Below, piece after piece: positions 15,840-24,656 of a stretch of 32,976 nt of DNA; position 1 is the first letter of the stretch, and the number at the start of each line of letters is the position of its first letter. The DNA is from Parcubacteria group bacterium GW2011_GWE2_39_37. GTDB taxonomy: Bacteria > Patescibacteriota > Patescibacteriia > Patescibacteriales > GWE2-39-37. Location: contig LBWY01000012.1 of the NCBI GenBank assembly GCA_000995135.1, positions 1 through 32,976 of the forward strand, given 5' to 3'. Below the pieces are notes generated by a model that was given only the letters and a program-made list of their open reading frames with translations, did no database searches and was not told the DNA's origin. A program made the position numbers and the translations under genes.

Positions 15840-16907
15840 TTATTTTATCTGTCGAACTGCTAAATATAAGATACTTGGATTATCAGGGTCAATCTTTAAG
15901 CGCCAACCGACTCGTGAAGTAGGTAATTTTTTTGTGGTCCAGCTTTTTCCTCCATCCGCAGTCCGATAAAAAGTAGTGTTGGTCACGTAATAAATCTCAT
16001 TATCATTCTTTGGACTAACGGCCAATGAATTAATGGTTGCCTCTGCTTCCGGAGTGATCAATTCAATCTTTTCCCAGGACCTGCCCAAATTATCTGAACG
16101 CAATAAACCATAGCGACTGGCTAAAAAGACCCTGTTCGGTTTATCCGTGGAAAAGACCAAGTCTTTGAAATTTACACTATCTTTAAAATCTTTCAAGCTT
16201 TCATCAAGTTTTACCCAATTATTGCCGGCATCTTCAGAAAAATGCAAGCTTCTGCCTTCAGTTGCGGCAAACATTATTTTTGGATTTTCCGGACTGATGA
16301 TCAAGCGAGTCGTATTGGCATCAAACCTATTGATTGTCTGCCAGCTGCCGCCACGATTGGTGCTTTTAATCACTTCTCCTCTTGAGGTACCGATAAAGAC
16401 ATTGTTGCCGTCTATTGGATCAATGACAATGGTATTAACTTTCAAAGCCAGGTCGTTATCATAAAAAGCTTGAGCCCAAGTACGGCTGCAATCGTTTGAC
16501 TTCATAACTTTGTTATCAACCGTCACATACAAAGTGCATTTATAATTAGGATCGATCGCTATTGAACGTATCGTCGCCTGACTCAAACCATTAGCTTTGT
16601 GCCAACCATCACCGCGGTCATAGCTATAAATAAGCCCATTTTCAATCATGCCCAGATAAATCGCCTTAGAATCTGAAGGATCGATGGCTAAAGAATAAGA
16701 ATCAAGAAAACCAAAATTTCCCGGCTTGCCGGCAACTGACGGGATCAATGTTTTTTGCATCCAGGTACTGCCTTTATTGTCGCTTCGATAAATACCGCCA
16801 TCATTACCTCCTCCAAGCTCACCGCCGCCGTTGCTGAATGTAACACCACAGCCGGAAAGCACAAAAGGCAGCAATAAAAGAGTAAGAAAAATAAATTTCT
16901 TGTTCAT
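15840..16907 (-). CDS. Lipoprotein with BNR/YCF48-type beta-propeller repeats
   Basis: A 355-residue exported protein. The first 20 residues are a lipoprotein signal peptide, MNKKFIFLTLLLLPFVLSGC, with the lipobox LSGC and Cys20 as the lipidation site. A Gly-rich linker (SNGGGELGGGNDGG) follows. The rest is a series of about six units of the type DGGxxW / SDNxGRSW (for example YRSDNKGSTWMQK, YDRGDGWHK, STNRGGSWQ, EDAGNNWVK, RSDNLGRSWEK, ADGGKSWTTK). These are Asp-box beta-propeller blades as in sialidase/sortilin-like and YCF48/HCF136 proteins, anchored to the outer face of the membrane. No enzymatic residues are evident, so a binding or assembly role is more likely. An earlier in-frame ATG at 16928 lies in repeat DNA and would spoil the signal peptide, so 16907 is chosen. 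Confidence 0.88.
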   Translation of the reverse strand: MNKKFIFLTLLLLPFVLSGCGVTFSNGGGELGGGNDGGIYRSDNKGSTWMQKTLIPSVAGKPGNFGFLDSYSLAIDPSDSKAIYLGMIENGLIYSYDRGDGWHKANGLSQATIRSIAIDPNYKCTLYVTVDNKVMKSNDCSRTWAQAFYDNDLALKVNTIVIDPIDGNNVFIGTSRGEVIKSTNRGGSWQTINRFDANTTRLIISPENPKIMFAATEGRSLHFSEDAGNNWVKLDESLKDFKDSVNFKDLVFSTDKPNRVFLASRYGLLRSDNLGRSWEKIELITPEAEATINSLAVSPKNDNEIYYVTNTTFYRTADGGKSWTTKKLPTSRVGWRLKIDPDNPSILYLAVRQIK

Positions 16908-16917
16908 AATTTTTAAT

Positions 16918-17004
16918 TTAATTTTCAATTTCTAATTTCCAATTTCTAAACCTGTTAATTCAATTATAAAAATTGAAAATTGTTTGAAAATTGAAAATTA
17001 AAAT
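16918..17004. repeat. Imperfect inverted repeat resembling an empty IVP-element end pair
   Basis: The left arm, about 16922-16951, reads TTTTCAATTTCTAATTTCC then AATTTCTAAAC. The right arm (about 16971-17002), complemented, reads TTTTCAATTTTAATTTTC then AATTTTCAAAC. The arms agree at most positions over about 29 nt and enclose only about 20 nt. The core CAATTTCTAAAC is shared with the 23-bp repeats around the IVP gene at 13506-13948. It lies between holB and the lipoprotein gene. Confidence 0.5.
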
Positions 17005-17013
17005 TGAAAAATT

Positions 17014-18090
17014 TTAAAACGAAATAGCTACCCCCTCGAGTACTAACTTCGGGTTTACATTGGCCTTTAAATATTTATCTGCTTGGCTCAATTTTTCTGA
17101 CAAGCTAAGCAAAACAGGTATAGTTAATTTAGCCTTTTCTCGAATTAATTCCTGGTCCATCATTTCATGCTGAATCAAATCGTGTTGGCCGTAATTTGCC
17201 AAAATCAAATCCCTTGCTACGCCTTGCCATACTTCGATAATTCTTTTGGCTAGCTTTACAGTTTCTTGACCGGTAATTTTGGTTCCCAATAATTCTTCGA
17301 TCATCAAAAAGCGCTCATTTATATCCTTGGTAGAAAAATTCAAAAAAACACTTACCCTTTTCAAATACGATTCATAAAAATCTTTATTTTCCAAAAACTT
17401 GACTGCCAATGCTGGTCTGCCAAGACTCAATCGTGCCAGATTTCTCGCCGTTACCCTACTGGTTCCGAATGTTTTGATCAGGTAGTCATAAATCAGATCC
17501 GTTTTGACCGGCCTAAAGCGAAGCAACTGGCTGCGAGAAAGAATGGTCGCCGGCAATGCTTCGGCATCAGAGGTGATCAAAATGATTATCACTTTATTTT
17601 TTGGCTCTTCAAGAGTCTTAAGCAAGGCATTGGCGGATTCATCATTCAAACTTTCTGCATTTTTAATAATACCAATCTTATAGGAATTCAAAAAAGAACT
17701 CATGCTCAATGAGTGGATCAAACTCCTGACTTGATCGATCGAGATATTTTTTTTGTCTTTTTCTCTCTTGATAATGTGAAGATCCGGGTGCACTCCCATG
17801 AAATTATCATCTTCCGTAGTCAATGCTTGGCCAACTTTATTTTGTCTGCAAGTCGTACATTCGCCGCAAGGTAGCTTTTTAATTTCAACGGAAGCTTTAG
17901 ATGAATCATTTTTTTGACACAACATGCTATAAGCAAAATATTTTGCTACTGTAGTTTTACCCAAGTCATCCGGACCAGAAAATATGTAAGTACCAAAAAC
18001 TCGGCCGTCTTTGAGGCTTTTTGATAAAAATTCCACAATATGTTCATTACCTAAAATAGGCCAATTCAAATTATTTTCAGTTTTTTCCAT
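17014..18090 (-). CDS. holB: DNA polymerase III clamp-loader subunit delta prime
   Basis: A 358-residue AAA+ protein of the clamp loader that opens the sliding clamp. From Met3 of the longest frame it reads NWPILGNEHIVEFLSKSL, then a Walker A-like loop GPDDLGKTT, the four-cysteine zinc module (C...PCGEC..C, at 58, 75, 78 and 81), IDQVRSLIHSL, the Walker B-like region IIKNAESLNDESANALLKTLEEP and the sensor 1/SRC-like region LPATILSRSQ, in which the usual Cys of SRC is Ser. The C-terminal collar is helical. A TATAAT box ends 7 nt before the ATG at 18090, so the mRNA probably begins there; the ATG at 18096 touches the -10 box and would not be transcribed. Its promoter is likely the head of the minus-strand block holB-lipoprotein-frr-rseP. 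Confidence 0.93.
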   Translation of the reverse strand: MEKTENNLNWPILGNEHIVEFLSKSLKDGRVFGTYIFSGPDDLGKTTVAKYFAYSMLCQKNDSSKASVEIKKLPCGECTTCRQNKVGQALTTEDDNFMGVHPDLHIIKREKDKKNISIDQVRSLIHSLSMSSFLNSYKIGIIKNAESLNDESANALLKTLEEPKNKVIIILITSDAEALPATILSRSQLLRFRPVKTDLIYDYLIKTFGTSRVTARNLARLSLGRPALAVKFLENKDFYESYLKRVSVFLNFSTKDINERFLMIEELLGTKITGQETVKLAKRIIEVWQGVARDLILANYGQHDLIQHEMMDQELIREKAKLTIPVLLSLSEKLSQADKYLKANVNPKLVLEGVAISF

Positions 18091-18096
18091 AAACAT

Positions 18097-18126
18097 ATTA
18101 TACTACGAAGCAAAGACAAAAGGCAA
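18097..18126 (-). promoter_or_regulatory. Promoter of holB, leaderless
   Basis: On the minus strand TTGCCT (18126-18121), an 18-nt spacer and TATAAT (18102-18097) precede the ATG at 18090, whose A lies 7 nt past the -10 box. The box excludes the upstream ATG at 18096 as a start. Confidence 0.75.
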
Positions 18127-18143
18127 CCTAGACTAAGTTTAAA

Positions 18144-18219
18144 GTTATAAAGTTATAATGTTAAAAGTTTGAATGCGGCGCCAATACTTTATAACTTTAT
18201 AACATTATAACTTTATAAC
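18144..18219. repeat. Inverted and direct repeats of a GTTATAAAGTTATAATGTTA unit
   Basis: The 20-nt arm 18144-18163 is exactly complementary to 18200-18219. The right half also repeats the unit ATAACTTTATAACATT directly, starting at about 18191. The centre holds GCGGCGCC. It lies in the divergent gap between holB and the glycan cluster and could insulate the two transcription units. No coding frame is present. Confidence 0.65.
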
Positions 18220-18236
18220 ATTGCACTACTGTCTGC

Positions 18237-18265
18237 TTGCTTTTTTTGCCCAAAATTATTATAGT
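18237..18265 (+). promoter_or_regulatory. Possible promoter of the glycan cluster
   Basis: TTGCTT (18237-18242), a 17-nt spacer and TATAGT (18260-18265) are a moderate match to a sigma-70 promoter, about 75 nt before the first glycan gene. A TATCAT box at 18331 just before the ATG lacks a -35 partner. The rest of the gap holds nothing else recognisable. Confidence 0.35.
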
Positions 18266-18340
18266 TAAATAGCAATTTATATATTTTTAAGATCATATTA
18301 GACTTCACCAGAAAAATATGATTTTTGTTTTATCATAGCC

Positions 18341-19708
18341 ATGAAAGCATCAAATAATATAAAAAAAATCTTACTCTTGCTTGGCGACATCCTTCTTTTA
18401 TATTTCTCTTTATACTTAGCTTTATTTATTCGTTATCAAGAGTTGCCCTCTGTTGATTTGTGGCAATCGCATTTTTGGCCGTTTACCTTGATTTTTATCG
18501 GCTGGCTTTTAATTTTTTATATCACCAATCTTTATGATCTGCGGTTGGCCGTAAATAATAGCTATTTTTGGCAAAACAGCAGTCGTTCTTGGCTAATTTC
18601 ATCACTTCTTTCGGTCACTTTTTTCTATTTAATGCCTAATGTTGGCATTGCACCAAAAACCAATCTATTAATATTCGTATTTATTTTTGCTTTTCTGTTC
18701 TTCCTTTGGCGTCAATTTTATAATTGGTCTCTTAAATCCTATTTGCCAAAAAATAACCTACTGATAATCGGCTTAAATGAAGAGGCAAAGGAATTAATCC
18801 AAGAGTTGAAAAATAAATCTCATCTTGGTTACAATATTTCTTTTATTATTAGCCAAAATAGTAAAGATGGCGAATTTGCAGGAGTAAAGATTATTAACGA
18901 ATATAAGAATCTTGAGGAGGTAGTTAAGGAAAATAAGATCTCAGCTATTATAATTTCAGCCGACCCCAATGAGTCTGCCGAGCTAAGAGAGGCTCTTTTT
19001 GCCTGTTTGCCCTTTAAAATCAGCTATTTCAGTCTGCCTATCTTTTATGAGAATATCACCGGTAAGGTCCCCATCAAGGCAATCAACCAAATGTGGTTTC
19101 TGGATAATCTAAGTGAAGGCAACAAGGCAACATTTGACATCCTTAAAAGGTTTTTTGATTTGATTTTAGCCTTATTTTTATTACTTATTACTGTAATTAT
19201 ACTGCCTTTCATCAGCTTGATCATCAAACTAGACAGCAGAGGGCCAGTCTTTTTTACTCAGACGAGACTTGGCAAAAACGGCGAACCCTTTACCATGATA
19301 AAGTTCAGAACCATGAGAGAAGCCAACAATGACCGCGCCTTGACGGCTGAAAATGATTCTAGGGTGACCAGAATAGGATCTTTTTTAAGAAAAACCAGGA
19401 TTGATGAATTGCCCCAGCTAATTAATATCCTCAAGGGAGAAATGAGCTTTATCGGACCGAGACCGGAAAGACCAGAATTAGTTAATGAACTCATCAAGAC
19501 AATTCCATTTTACCAAGAAAGAATGCTTGTCAAACCAGGGGTAACAGGTTGGGATCAAGTTTCCGGAGAATACCACTCACCTACCCAACAGGATACAATG
19601 AAAAAATTACAGCATGATCTATTTTATATCAAAAACCGATCCTATTATTTAGATTTTTCTATTATTTTAAAAACAGTTTACACGGTTTTTTCAAAAGGAG
19701 GCAGATAA
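18341..19708 (+). CDS. Polyprenyl-phosphate sugar phosphotransferase (initiating glycosyltransferase)
   Basis: A 455-residue membrane enzyme that moves a sugar-1-phosphate from a nucleotide sugar to the undecaprenyl-phosphate carrier, the first step of surface glycan assembly. The N-terminal half has four membrane helices (about 8-27, 43-62, 84-102, 108-126) and a CoA-binding-like cytoplasmic domain with NNLLIIGLNEEAKELI. A further membrane helix at about 268-292 leads into the bacterial sugar transferase domain: KFRTM, then RKTRIDELPQLINILKGEM with the catalytic Asp-Glu pair, and SFIGPRPERPE, KPGVTGWDQVSG. This is the WbaP/CpsE type. The sugar cannot be read from sequence; with gmd and fcl next door it need not be fucose. 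It is the first gene of the plus-strand cluster. Confidence 0.93.
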   Translation: MKASNNIKKILLLLGDILLLYFSLYLALFIRYQELPSVDLWQSHFWPFTLIFIGWLLIFYITNLYDLRLAVNNSYFWQNSSRSWLISSLLSVTFFYLMPNVGIAPKTNLLIFVFIFAFLFFLWRQFYNWSLKSYLPKNNLLIIGLNEEAKELIQELKNKSHLGYNISFIISQNSKDGEFAGVKIINEYKNLEEVVKENKISAIIISADPNESAELREALFACLPFKISYFSLPIFYENITGKVPIKAINQMWFLDNLSEGNKATFDILKRFFDLILALFLLLITVIILPFISLIIKLDSRGPVFFTQTRLGKNGEPFTMIKFRTMREANNDRALTAENDSRVTRIGSFLRKTRIDELPQLINILKGEMSFIGPRPERPELVNELIKTIPFYQERMLVKPGVTGWDQVSGEYHSPTQQDTMKKLQHDLFYIKNRSYYLDFSIILKTVYTVFSKGGR

Positions 19709-19726
19709 ACATTTACATAATACATT

Positions 19727-20773
19727 ATGAACAAAAAAGCATTAATTACTGGAATCACTGGACAAGATGGCAGCTATTTAGCGGAATTACTTCTGGAGAA
19801 AGGCTACGAGGTCCATGGCGCTATCCGTCGCGCTAGTACTTTTAATACCTCCAGGATCGATCACCTATACCAAGATCCGCACTTGAACAATGTGAAATTA
19901 TTTTTACATTATAGCGATCTTAGCGATAGCAGTAATATCAGCCGTCTGCTGGAGAAAATTAAACCGGATGAAATTTATCATCTTGGCGCTCAAAGCCATG
20001 TCAGAGTCAGTTTTGACATTCCTGAATATACTGCCGATGTAACCGGACTAGGAACTCTAAGAATTCTTGATGCGATACGAGAGACGGGATTAAAAACTAA
20101 ATTCTACCAGGCTTCATCCAGTGAAATGTATGGTAAGGCGCTAGAGATTCCGCTCAAAGAGACAACTCCGTTTTATCCCCGCTCTCCATATGGCTGTGCC
20201 AAAGTATATGCCTACTGGATAACAAAAAACTACCGCGAAAGCTATGATATGTTTGCCTGTAATGGCATTCTTTTTAACCATGAATCACCGCGCCGAGGTG
20301 AAACCTTTGTAACCAGAAAAATCACTCGCGCCTTGGCCAGAATCAAATTAGGCAAGGAAGAAAAATTATTTCTCGGCAATTTGGACGCTCAAAGAGATTG
20401 GGGTTACGCTAAGGACTATGTCTATGGCATGTGGCTGATGATGCAACAAGAGATCAGTGACGATTACATCCTTGCTACCAACGAAACGCATACCGTCAGG
20501 GAGTTTGTCGAAAAGACTGCTAAGCATTTAGATTTTGATTTGGTTTGGCAAGGCGAAGGAGTAGATGAAAAAGGCATTGATCGACAAACAGGCAAAACAA
20601 TCATAGAAATTGACCCAAAATATTTCCGACCCGCCGAAGTCGATATTCTACTGGGTGATTATTCAAAAGCAAAAGAAAAACTTGGCTGGGAGCCGAAAGT
20701 TAAATTTGAAGAATTAGTAAAGATAATGGCAGAAGCAGATTTGGAGAATGAGAGAGAAAGTTTAAAGTCATAA
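19727..20773 (+). CDS. gmd: GDP-mannose 4,6-dehydratase
   Basis: The enzyme makes GDP-4-keto-6-deoxy-mannose from GDP-mannose, the first step to GDP-fucose. The 348 residues match the family length. The NADP-binding loop is GITGQDGSY (9-17), RRAS at 34-37 reads the 2'-phosphate of NADP, and the catalytic group is Ser132-Glu133 in SSSEMYGK with Tyr155 and Lys159 in [27 protein letters not shown] and [16 protein letters not shown] are strongly conserved in Gmd. It is 18 nt after the sugar transferase gene and is followed, after a MITE-like element, by fcl, which completes the pathway. A CATAAT box 7 nt before the ATG resembles the leaderless promoters elsewhere in the window but has no -35 partner. 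Confidence 0.97.
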   Translation: MNKKALITGITGQDGSYLAELLLEKGYEVHGAIRRASTFNTSRIDHLYQDPHLNNVKLFLHYSDLSDSSNISRLLEKIKPDEIYHLGAQSHVRVSFDIPEYTADVTGLGTLRILDAIRETGLKTKFYQASSSEMYGKALEIPLKETTPFYPRSPYGCAKVYAYWITKNYRESYDMFACNGILFNHESPRRGETFVTRKITRALARIKLGKEEKLFLGNLDAQRDWGYAKDYVYGMWLMMQQEISDDYILATNETHTVREFVEKTAKHLDFDLVWQGEGVDEKGIDRQTGKTIIEIDPKYFRPAEVDILLGDYSKAKEKLGWEPKVKFEELVKIMAEADLENERESLKS

Positions 20774-20813
20774 TATCTATAAAGTCTAAAGTCAAAATAC
20801 AACATGAAAATCC

Positions 20814-20995
20814 CCTCCCTGTTATCTCGAACGGAGCGATAGCGATGTGAGAGATCTCGGAGCGAGGCAGAAACTAGTACAAGAAACCATTATTAAAAAT
20901 ATTTAATCATTTTAAATTGTTTAATTGCGCAGCCATCCTTTTTACTTAACCAGAGATCTCTCGTCGTCTGCTGACTCCTCGAGATGACAAAGGAG
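20814..20995. mobile_element. MITE-like element, copy 2, opposite orientation to copy 1
   Basis: About 180 bp with terminal inverted repeats: the left begins CTCCCTGTTATCTCGAACGG, the right ends TCGAGATGACAAAGGAG. Complemented, the right arm starts TTTGTCATCTCGAGGAGTCAGCAG and reaches CGACGAGAGATCTC, almost the left arm of copy 1 (4824-4860); the left arm here matches the right arm of copy 1. The centre is AT-rich and unlike that of copy 1, and non-coding. It separates gmd from fcl. Confidence 0.75.
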
Positions 20996-21009
20996 AAAAT
21001 TACTAAAAC

Positions 21010-21939
21010 ATGAACAAAAATAGCAAAATCTACATAGCAGGACACAAAGGCTTAGTCGGCTCCGCCCTGGTTCGTGAACTAACTAAACAAGGCTACGATA
21101 ATTTAATTCTTAAAACTAGGCGAGAATTAGATTTATTAGATGGTGTTGCCGTAGCAAACTTTTTCCAAACTGAAAAACCTGAATACGTATTTTTAGCAGC
21201 CGCCAAAGTCGGCGGCATATTGGCGAACAACGACTTCCCTGCCGATTTTATTTATCAAAATTTACAGATCCAAAACAACATCATCCATAATGCATATCTG
21301 AATAATGTAACCAAACTTTTATTCCTAGGTTCTTCTTGTATTTACCCTAAAAACTGCCCTCAACCCATCAAAGAAGAATACCTTCTCTCTGGACAATTAG
21401 AACCGACTAATGAACCATATGCCATCGCCAAGATTACGGGTATCAAGATGTGCCAAAGTTACAACCGGCAGTACGGCACCAATTTCATATCAGTCATGCC
21501 GACAAATCTGTATGGCCCTAATGATAATTTCGATTTGAATAGTTCCCATGTCTTGCCCGCCCTAATACGCAGATTCCATGAAGCAAAAATCAACAATGCA
21601 AAAGAGGTTGTAGTCTGGGGCACGGGAGCGCCCAAAAGAGAGTTCTTGCATGTCGATGATCTGGCGACAGCCTGCATTTTTTTAATGGAAAATTATAATG
21701 ACTCGGAAATTATAAACATCGGAACCGGTGAAGATGTTTCTATTAAAGAACTAGCAGAAACCATTAAAAAGATATCCGACTTCAAAGGCGAACTTGTCTG
21801 GGACACCAGCAAGCCAGATGGTACCCCAAGAAAACTTTTGGATGTAAGCAAGATAAATAATCTCGGCTGGAAGCACAAGATTGAATTAGAAAAAGGTATT
21901 AGATTAACTTATGATTGGTATTTAAAAAATGATAAATAA
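21010..21939 (+). CDS. fcl: GDP-L-fucose synthase
   Basis: A 309-residue epimerase-reductase that turns GDP-4-keto-6-deoxy-mannose into GDP-L-fucose with NADPH. The nucleotide loop is [10 protein letters not shown] (11-20). The active site is complete: Ser108-Ser109 and Cys110 in LGSSCIYP, and Tyr137 and Lys141 in EPYAIAK, with the conserved Asn-rich block [15 protein letters not shown] and a following [15 protein letters not shown] carrying the catalytic histidine. [18 protein letters not shown] is typical for this enzyme. It works directly after Gmd, so the window encodes the full route from GDP-mannose to GDP-fucose. The 3' end overlaps the flippase gene by 11 nt. An AAGGAG lies 14 nt before the ATG in the repeat edge, too far for a normal ribosome site. 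Confidence 0.96.
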   Translation: MNKNSKIYIAGHKGLVGSALVRELTKQGYDNLILKTRRELDLLDGVAVANFFQTEKPEYVFLAAAKVGGILANNDFPADFIYQNLQIQNNIIHNAYLNNVTKLLFLGSSCIYPKNCPQPIKEEYLLSGQLEPTNEPYAIAKITGIKMCQSYNRQYGTNFISVMPTNLYGPNDNFDLNSSHVLPALIRRFHEAKINNAKEVVVWGTGAPKREFLHVDDLATACIFLMENYNDSEIINIGTGEDVSIKELAETIKKISDFKGELVWDTSKPDGTPRKLLDVSKINNLGWKHKIELEKGIRLTYDWYLKNDK

Positions 21940-23206
21940 CTTAAAAGAAAAATTTTTCCACCCAGGCTTCCAGCGATATTTCAAAAATACCGGCTGGATG
22001 TTTGGCGGTCAATTTTTTAACATGGCCATAGCTTTCTTTGTTGGCGCTTATATTGCCAGATATTTGGGACCGAAAAACTATGGATTGATGAATTATGCGA
22101 TCAGCTTTGCCAGTTTATTCGGCTTTTTAGCCGGCTTTGGCGTTGACAATATATTAAATCGTGAATTGATAAAATATCCCGAAAAAAGAGATGAATTATT
22201 AGGCAACGGTTTTTGGTTAAAACTGATCGGTGGAATTTTTGCAATCATTATAATTAACATTGTTTCTTTTTTTACCAACAATGATACGCTGACACGATTG
22301 TTGATTTTTATATTCTCTTTAACTTTTGTCTTCCAGAGCTTCACTATTGTGACTATATATTTTCAGGCTCAGGTGTTGGCAAAAAAAGTAGTCTTGGTAC
22401 AGATAATAATCACCATACTTTCGACCTTAATTAAACTGATATTAATTTACTTGAACTTCGGAGTTATTTGGATCATGGCGGTATATCTATTTGATAGTAT
22501 AAATTTAGCCATCGGCTTAATGATGCTTTACTATAAAAATTATAAAAAATATTTCAATTGGTCCATAAATAAAGCTATAATAAAAATTCTTCTAAAGGAT
22601 TCACTACCCTTAATGTTCACCATTATTACGGTAACGCTCTATTCTAAGATTGACCAAATCATAATTAAACACATGATGGATGAAGCATCTGTTGGCATAT
22701 ACTCAGTTGCTGTAAAATTATCTGAAATTTGGTATGTTATTCCGGTAACCATCTGTGCATCTCTTTTTCCCGCTATTATTAATTCAAAAAATGATAGCAG
22801 GCTTTATGCACAAAGGTTTAAGAGATTATTTTATTTGATAATTTCTTCTGCGCTTATCATCGCGGCAGTTTCTACTCTATTAGCCGCCCCAGTTGTCAAC
22901 CTGATCTTTGGACAACCATACACTGAATCCGCTTTAATTTTAAAATTATACATTTGGTCTATCGTCCCCTCTTTTGTGATGGTGATAATAAATTATTATT
23001 TAATTGCTGAAAACTTCACTAAAATTTATTTTCTGATTACTTTGAACGGTGCGATTTCAAATGTAGCTTTGAATCTGCTATTTATTCCGAAGTTTGGTAT
23101 TACCGGAAGCGCTTTTGCCACATTAATATCTTATACGATTGTGCCTTTTTCAATGATATTTTTCAAAGAAATAAGACATAGGATGTTTATTTTAAAAACT
23201 ATATGA
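21929..23206 (+). CDS. Wzx-type polysaccharide flippase
   Basis: A 425-residue polytopic membrane protein with about 12 hydrophobic helices, of the MATE/MVF-related polysaccharide transporter group. The N-terminal block [20 protein letters not shown] and [22 protein letters not shown], and the mid-protein [26 protein letters not shown], are the usual landmarks of Wzx proteins. It should turn lipid-linked oligosaccharide units from the inner to the outer face of the membrane. It overlaps fcl by 11 nt and the next methyltransferase gene by 4 nt (ATGA), so it is translationally coupled to both. No polymerase (Wzy) gene is seen in the window, so the unit may be transferred as a short chain, for example to protein or lipid, or wzy may lie outside. 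Confidence 0.92.
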   Translation: MINNLKEKFFHPGFQRYFKNTGWMFGGQFFNMAIAFFVGAYIARYLGPKNYGLMNYAISFASLFGFLAGFGVDNILNRELIKYPEKRDELLGNGFWLKLIGGIFAIIIINIVSFFTNNDTLTRLLIFIFSLTFVFQSFTIVTIYFQAQVLAKKVVLVQIIITILSTLIKLILIYLNFGVIWIMAVYLFDSINLAIGLMMLYYKNYKKYFNWSINKAIIKILLKDSLPLMFTIITVTLYSKIDQIIIKHMMDEASVGIYSVAVKLSEIWYVIPVTICASLFPAIINSKNDSRLYAQRFKRLFYLIISSALIIAAVSTLLAAPVVNLIFGQPYTESALILKLYIWSIVPSFVMVIINYYLIAENFTKIYFLITLNGAISNVALNLLFIPKFGITGSAFATLISYTIVPFSMIFFKEIRHRMFILKTI

Positions 23207-23850
23207 AAATAATTAAGGCAGCGAAAAAATATTTAGTTTTTAACAAAAATCTAGATTATAAAAAATACTGGAACAAAAGATATCAAGAAGGAGGAAATTC
23301 GGGCAAAGGTAGTTATGGAGAATTATTCGAATACAAAACTAATTATATAAATGAATTTATTGAAACGAATAATATAAAAAGTCTGATAGATTTCGGTTGC
23401 GGTGATGGTAATCAGATCAAAAGCCTTGCTCCTATAAAATATCTAGGATTTGATGTTGCTATGTCATCAATAAATATCTGCCGGAACTCTTATAACGATG
23501 ATGAGAATAAAAGTTTCATGCTTTATGATCCCAATTACTTCAGCAACAATAATTTCATTGGCTCTGAACTGGTGATTTCCTTAGATGTTCTTTACCATAT
23601 AATTGATGAGGAAGATTTTATCAAAACTATAAATGATATTTTTTCTTGTTCCAATAAATTTGTCATCTTATTTACCAGCTTTGATCGCTTTACCGATGAA
23701 CCATACAAGGCAGGAACTCACGTTAGGCATAGAGACACCTTACGATACCTGAAGAATATTGACGGGTTTGAAATTGTTAAAATTGAGCCAAAATTTGATG
23801 TTAACATATCTTCTGCCAGTTTTATAATTATGAAAAAAATTTCTAATTAA
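23203..23850 (+). CDS. SAM-dependent methyltransferase of the glycan cluster (class I)
   Basis: A 215-residue class I methyltransferase. Motif I is SLIDFGCGDGNQIKSL (60-75), followed by LGFDVAMSSI for the adenosine-binding acidic strand and by LVISLDVLYHIIDEEDF, the usual motif of small sugar or lipid methyltransferases. The N-terminal YWNKRYQEGGNSGKGSYGEL resembles methyltransferases found in capsule and LPS clusters. In this context it probably methylates a sugar hydroxyl or the chain end, but the acceptor is unknown. It overlaps the flippase by ATGA and is followed 4 nt later by another methyltransferase, a different family branch rather than a duplicate. Confidence 0.82.
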   Translation: MKIIKAAKKYLVFNKNLDYKKYWNKRYQEGGNSGKGSYGELFEYKTNYINEFIETNNIKSLIDFGCGDGNQIKSLAPIKYLGFDVAMSSINICRNSYNDDENKSFMLYDPNYFSNNNFIGSELVISLDVLYHIIDEEDFIKTINDIFSCSNKFVILFTSFDRFTDEPYKAGTHVRHRDTLRYLKNIDGFEIVKIEPKFDVNISSASFIIMKKISN

Positions 23851-23854
23851 ATCT

Positions 23855-24655
23855 ATGAAAAATTATTGCGGTTGGTTAAATAAAAAAACATTTTCTGGGC
23901 CAGGATATGATCAAATTATTTCTGAGCTTGAAAACTTTCAATTTAATTTTGTTGGGAAAGATAAAAACTATCATAAAGGCTGGATATTATTTAACGATCA
24001 AAGAATTTTTGGAAGCGATTTGATTTCAAATTGGAGTCGTCAATATGAGTACCCTTATGTAGCAATAAACTTAATAGACGGTGATAAAAATTTAAAAATT
24101 CTTGATGTTGGATCAGGCTATTCTTTTTTTCCATCTTATGTTAGAAGCTTGGGCTTTGATATAACCTGTAGTGATTTATTGGATTTAGAAAATTTGTACA
24201 ATGGAAGCGGCGTCAGTTTTATCAGAGACAATATAGAAGAAACGAAAATCAAGGATAAGTATGATATTATTTACAGCATTTCTGTATTTGAGCATTTGTC
24301 GGATAAAGCCAAGGCCGTCGAAAACATTTACAATTTATTAAAACCTGAAGGCAAATTAATACTTACAATGGACTGTGATTTAAACCTTAATATGGATGAA
24401 TTTACTCCCAACTATGGAGATTTGGCCAAGCTTATCGATATATTGAATTTAAAATTTAATAAAGTAGCTGACTTCAACCTGACTAGAGATGATGATTTTA
24501 TCACTTCTGATGTTTTTATCGGAAAAAATGACTGGAGGTTACCATGGAAAAATAGTAACAGTACAAAGAATCGGATAAAAAATTTGCTTACATTAAATTT
24601 TCATAATTACATTCCCTCTGTCGGTGTTTTTGTTGGAATTTGGGAAAAAAAATAA
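23855..24655 (+). CDS. SAM-dependent methyltransferase of the glycan cluster, second
   Basis: A 266-residue class I methyltransferase. Motif I KILDVGSGYSFFP (81-93) is followed by DITCSDLLDLENLY and by YDIIYSISVFEHLSDKAKAVENI, the landmarks of the Methyltransf_11-like group, then by LLKPEGKLILTMDCD. The N-terminal 60 residues are a lineage-specific lead with no recognised domain. It likely methylates a sugar or a glycan intermediate. It follows the first methyltransferase by 4 nt and ends one base before the ATG of the fucosyltransferase-like gene, so it belongs to the same transcript. No truncation is evident. Confidence 0.82.
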   Translation: MKNYCGWLNKKTFSGPGYDQIISELENFQFNFVGKDKNYHKGWILFNDQRIFGSDLISNWSRQYEYPYVAINLIDGDKNLKILDVGSGYSFFPSYVRSLGFDITCSDLLDLENLYNGSGVSFIRDNIEETKIKDKYDIIYSISVFEHLSDKAKAVENIYNLLKPEGKLILTMDCDLNLNMDEFTPNYGDLAKLIDILNLKFNKVADFNLTRDDDFITSDVFIGKNDWRLPWKNSNSTKNRIKNLLTLNFHNYIPSVGVFVGIWEKK

Positions 24656-24656
24656 T

